From Chrysochromulina parva (taxonomy: Eukaryota; Haptophyta; Prymnesiales; Chrysochromulinaceae): DNA of 14,530 nucleotides. The translations under genes and the position numbers were made by a program. Under the pieces are notes generated by a model. The model saw only the letters and a list, made by a program, of their open reading frames with translations, was not told where the DNA came from and searched no databases. The stretch spans positions 1 to 14,530 of the forward strand of contig PJAB01001433.1 of the NCBI GenBank assembly GCA_002887195.1. The letters run 5' to 3'. Below are positions 14,083-14,530 of the stretch, one piece after another (positions within the stretch are counted from its first letter, which is position 1; each line of letters begins with the position of its first letter).

Positions 14083-14530
14083 GGGCAAAGGGGAGGCGCG
14101 CGCGCGCGCCCCTCGCCAGAGAGTGAGTGATCATCCATAAAAGGGAGCGAGGGCTTTCGAACGTCGCGCTGTGAAAGAAATGAAAGATTTCGGTTCGCGA
14201 TTTCGGGCCAGTTTCTTACCTGAGGTACTGCGGTGCATACTGGACGCAATTCGCAATGACTTCATGAATGACTTGTCTCGGTGGCTGCGATGACATGCAT
14301 ATTTTCTGTTGCTACAATGGAGGCTTGAAATCGGAGAAAAACCGTCAAACATGCAATAGTTCGCCACCCAAGACACAGTTCGCACAAAGTTCACACAGTT
14401 CACACCGTTCATGGGAGTCGAGGGGGTCGACCTTCGTCCAGCGCTAGAGGGCTGTGGGGAAACAAAATGGTATGCGCGCGCCGCGTCTAGCCACCACTGT
14501 AAAGCAGCCTTCGGCTTTGCTTTTGTGGTC
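14083..14530. other. 3' flank, no gene seen
   Basis: Downstream of the coiled-coil membrane protein gene. It includes a short alternating CG run (about 14097-14109) and, at the edge, an imperfect hairpin (14501-14525, 'gcc ttc ggc' core). Open frames on either strand here have no protein character. Confidence 0.4.

Noticed and set aside
14131..14412. 93-codon open frame on the minus strand
   Set aside because: No motif, leader or neighbour supports it.
14501..14525. Imperfect hairpin at the window edge as a terminator
   Set aside because: Imperfect pairing, and intrinsic terminators of this kind are not expected in a eukaryotic nuclear genome.
1..14530. CRISPR arrays, insertion sequences or phage-like islands
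   Set aside because: No regularly spaced repeats, transposase or integrase motifs; gene structure is eukaryotic.

Overview
The window looks like nuclear DNA of a GC-rich unicellular alga with a secondary, red-lineage plastid, such as a haptophyte or pelagophyte. The signs are eukaryotic gene structure (spliceosomal introns with clean GT-AG borders, no ribosome-binding sites), predicted proteins with signal-peptide-led plastid presequences (a 'SAYSP' / 'ASGFAL' type cleavage region), two nuclear genes for proteins of cyanobacterial/plastid ancestry (a NusG-type factor and a DUF2997 protein), and a UGA-decoded selenoprotein. I cannot name the species from the sequence.

Layout. 1-318: no gene seen. 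319-2503 (+): GT23/FUT8-like glycosyltransferase gene, split over three reading frames, so at least two introns; its first exon carries a 75-codon Gly/Ser repeat. 2504-3371: no convincing gene. 3372-4255 (+): unknown coiled-coil protein with one clear intron. 4256-4812: non-coding, including a very GC-rich block. 4813-5874 (-): plastid-type NusG with a SAP domain, divergent from 6013-7020 (+), an organellar HemK/PrmC release-factor glutamine methyltransferase. 7021-7570: nothing recognised. 7571-8097 (-): plastid-targeted DUF2997 protein, divergent from 8253-8954 (+), a mitochondrial protein with a lipoyl domain at one end and a KGD4/MRPS36-like module at the other. 9318-10169 (-): selenocysteine glutathione peroxidase with a good SECIS element in its 3' UTR. 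10628-12445 (-): disordered Pro/Ala/Ser-rich protein, divergent from 12586-14082 (+), a signal-peptide, membrane-segment and coiled-coil protein with an EAVN repeat array. 14083-14530: no gene seen.

Together. There is no operon. Most genes with a recognisable product serve organelles: plastid transcription (NusG), organellar translation termination (HemK), the mitochondrial 2-oxoglutarate dehydrogenase complex (lipoyl-KGD4) and peroxide detoxification (GPx). Three head-to-head pairs have only 138-155 bp between start codons, which suggests shared bidirectional promoters.

Most notable: (1) the lipoyl-KGD4 fusion, which would put a swinging-arm domain and the E3-adaptor of the 2-oxoglutarate dehydrogenase complex on one chain; (2) a 30-bp identical sequence, same frame and strand, just after the presequence in both the NusG and GPx genes; (3) the in-frame UGA plus a foldable SECIS in GPx.
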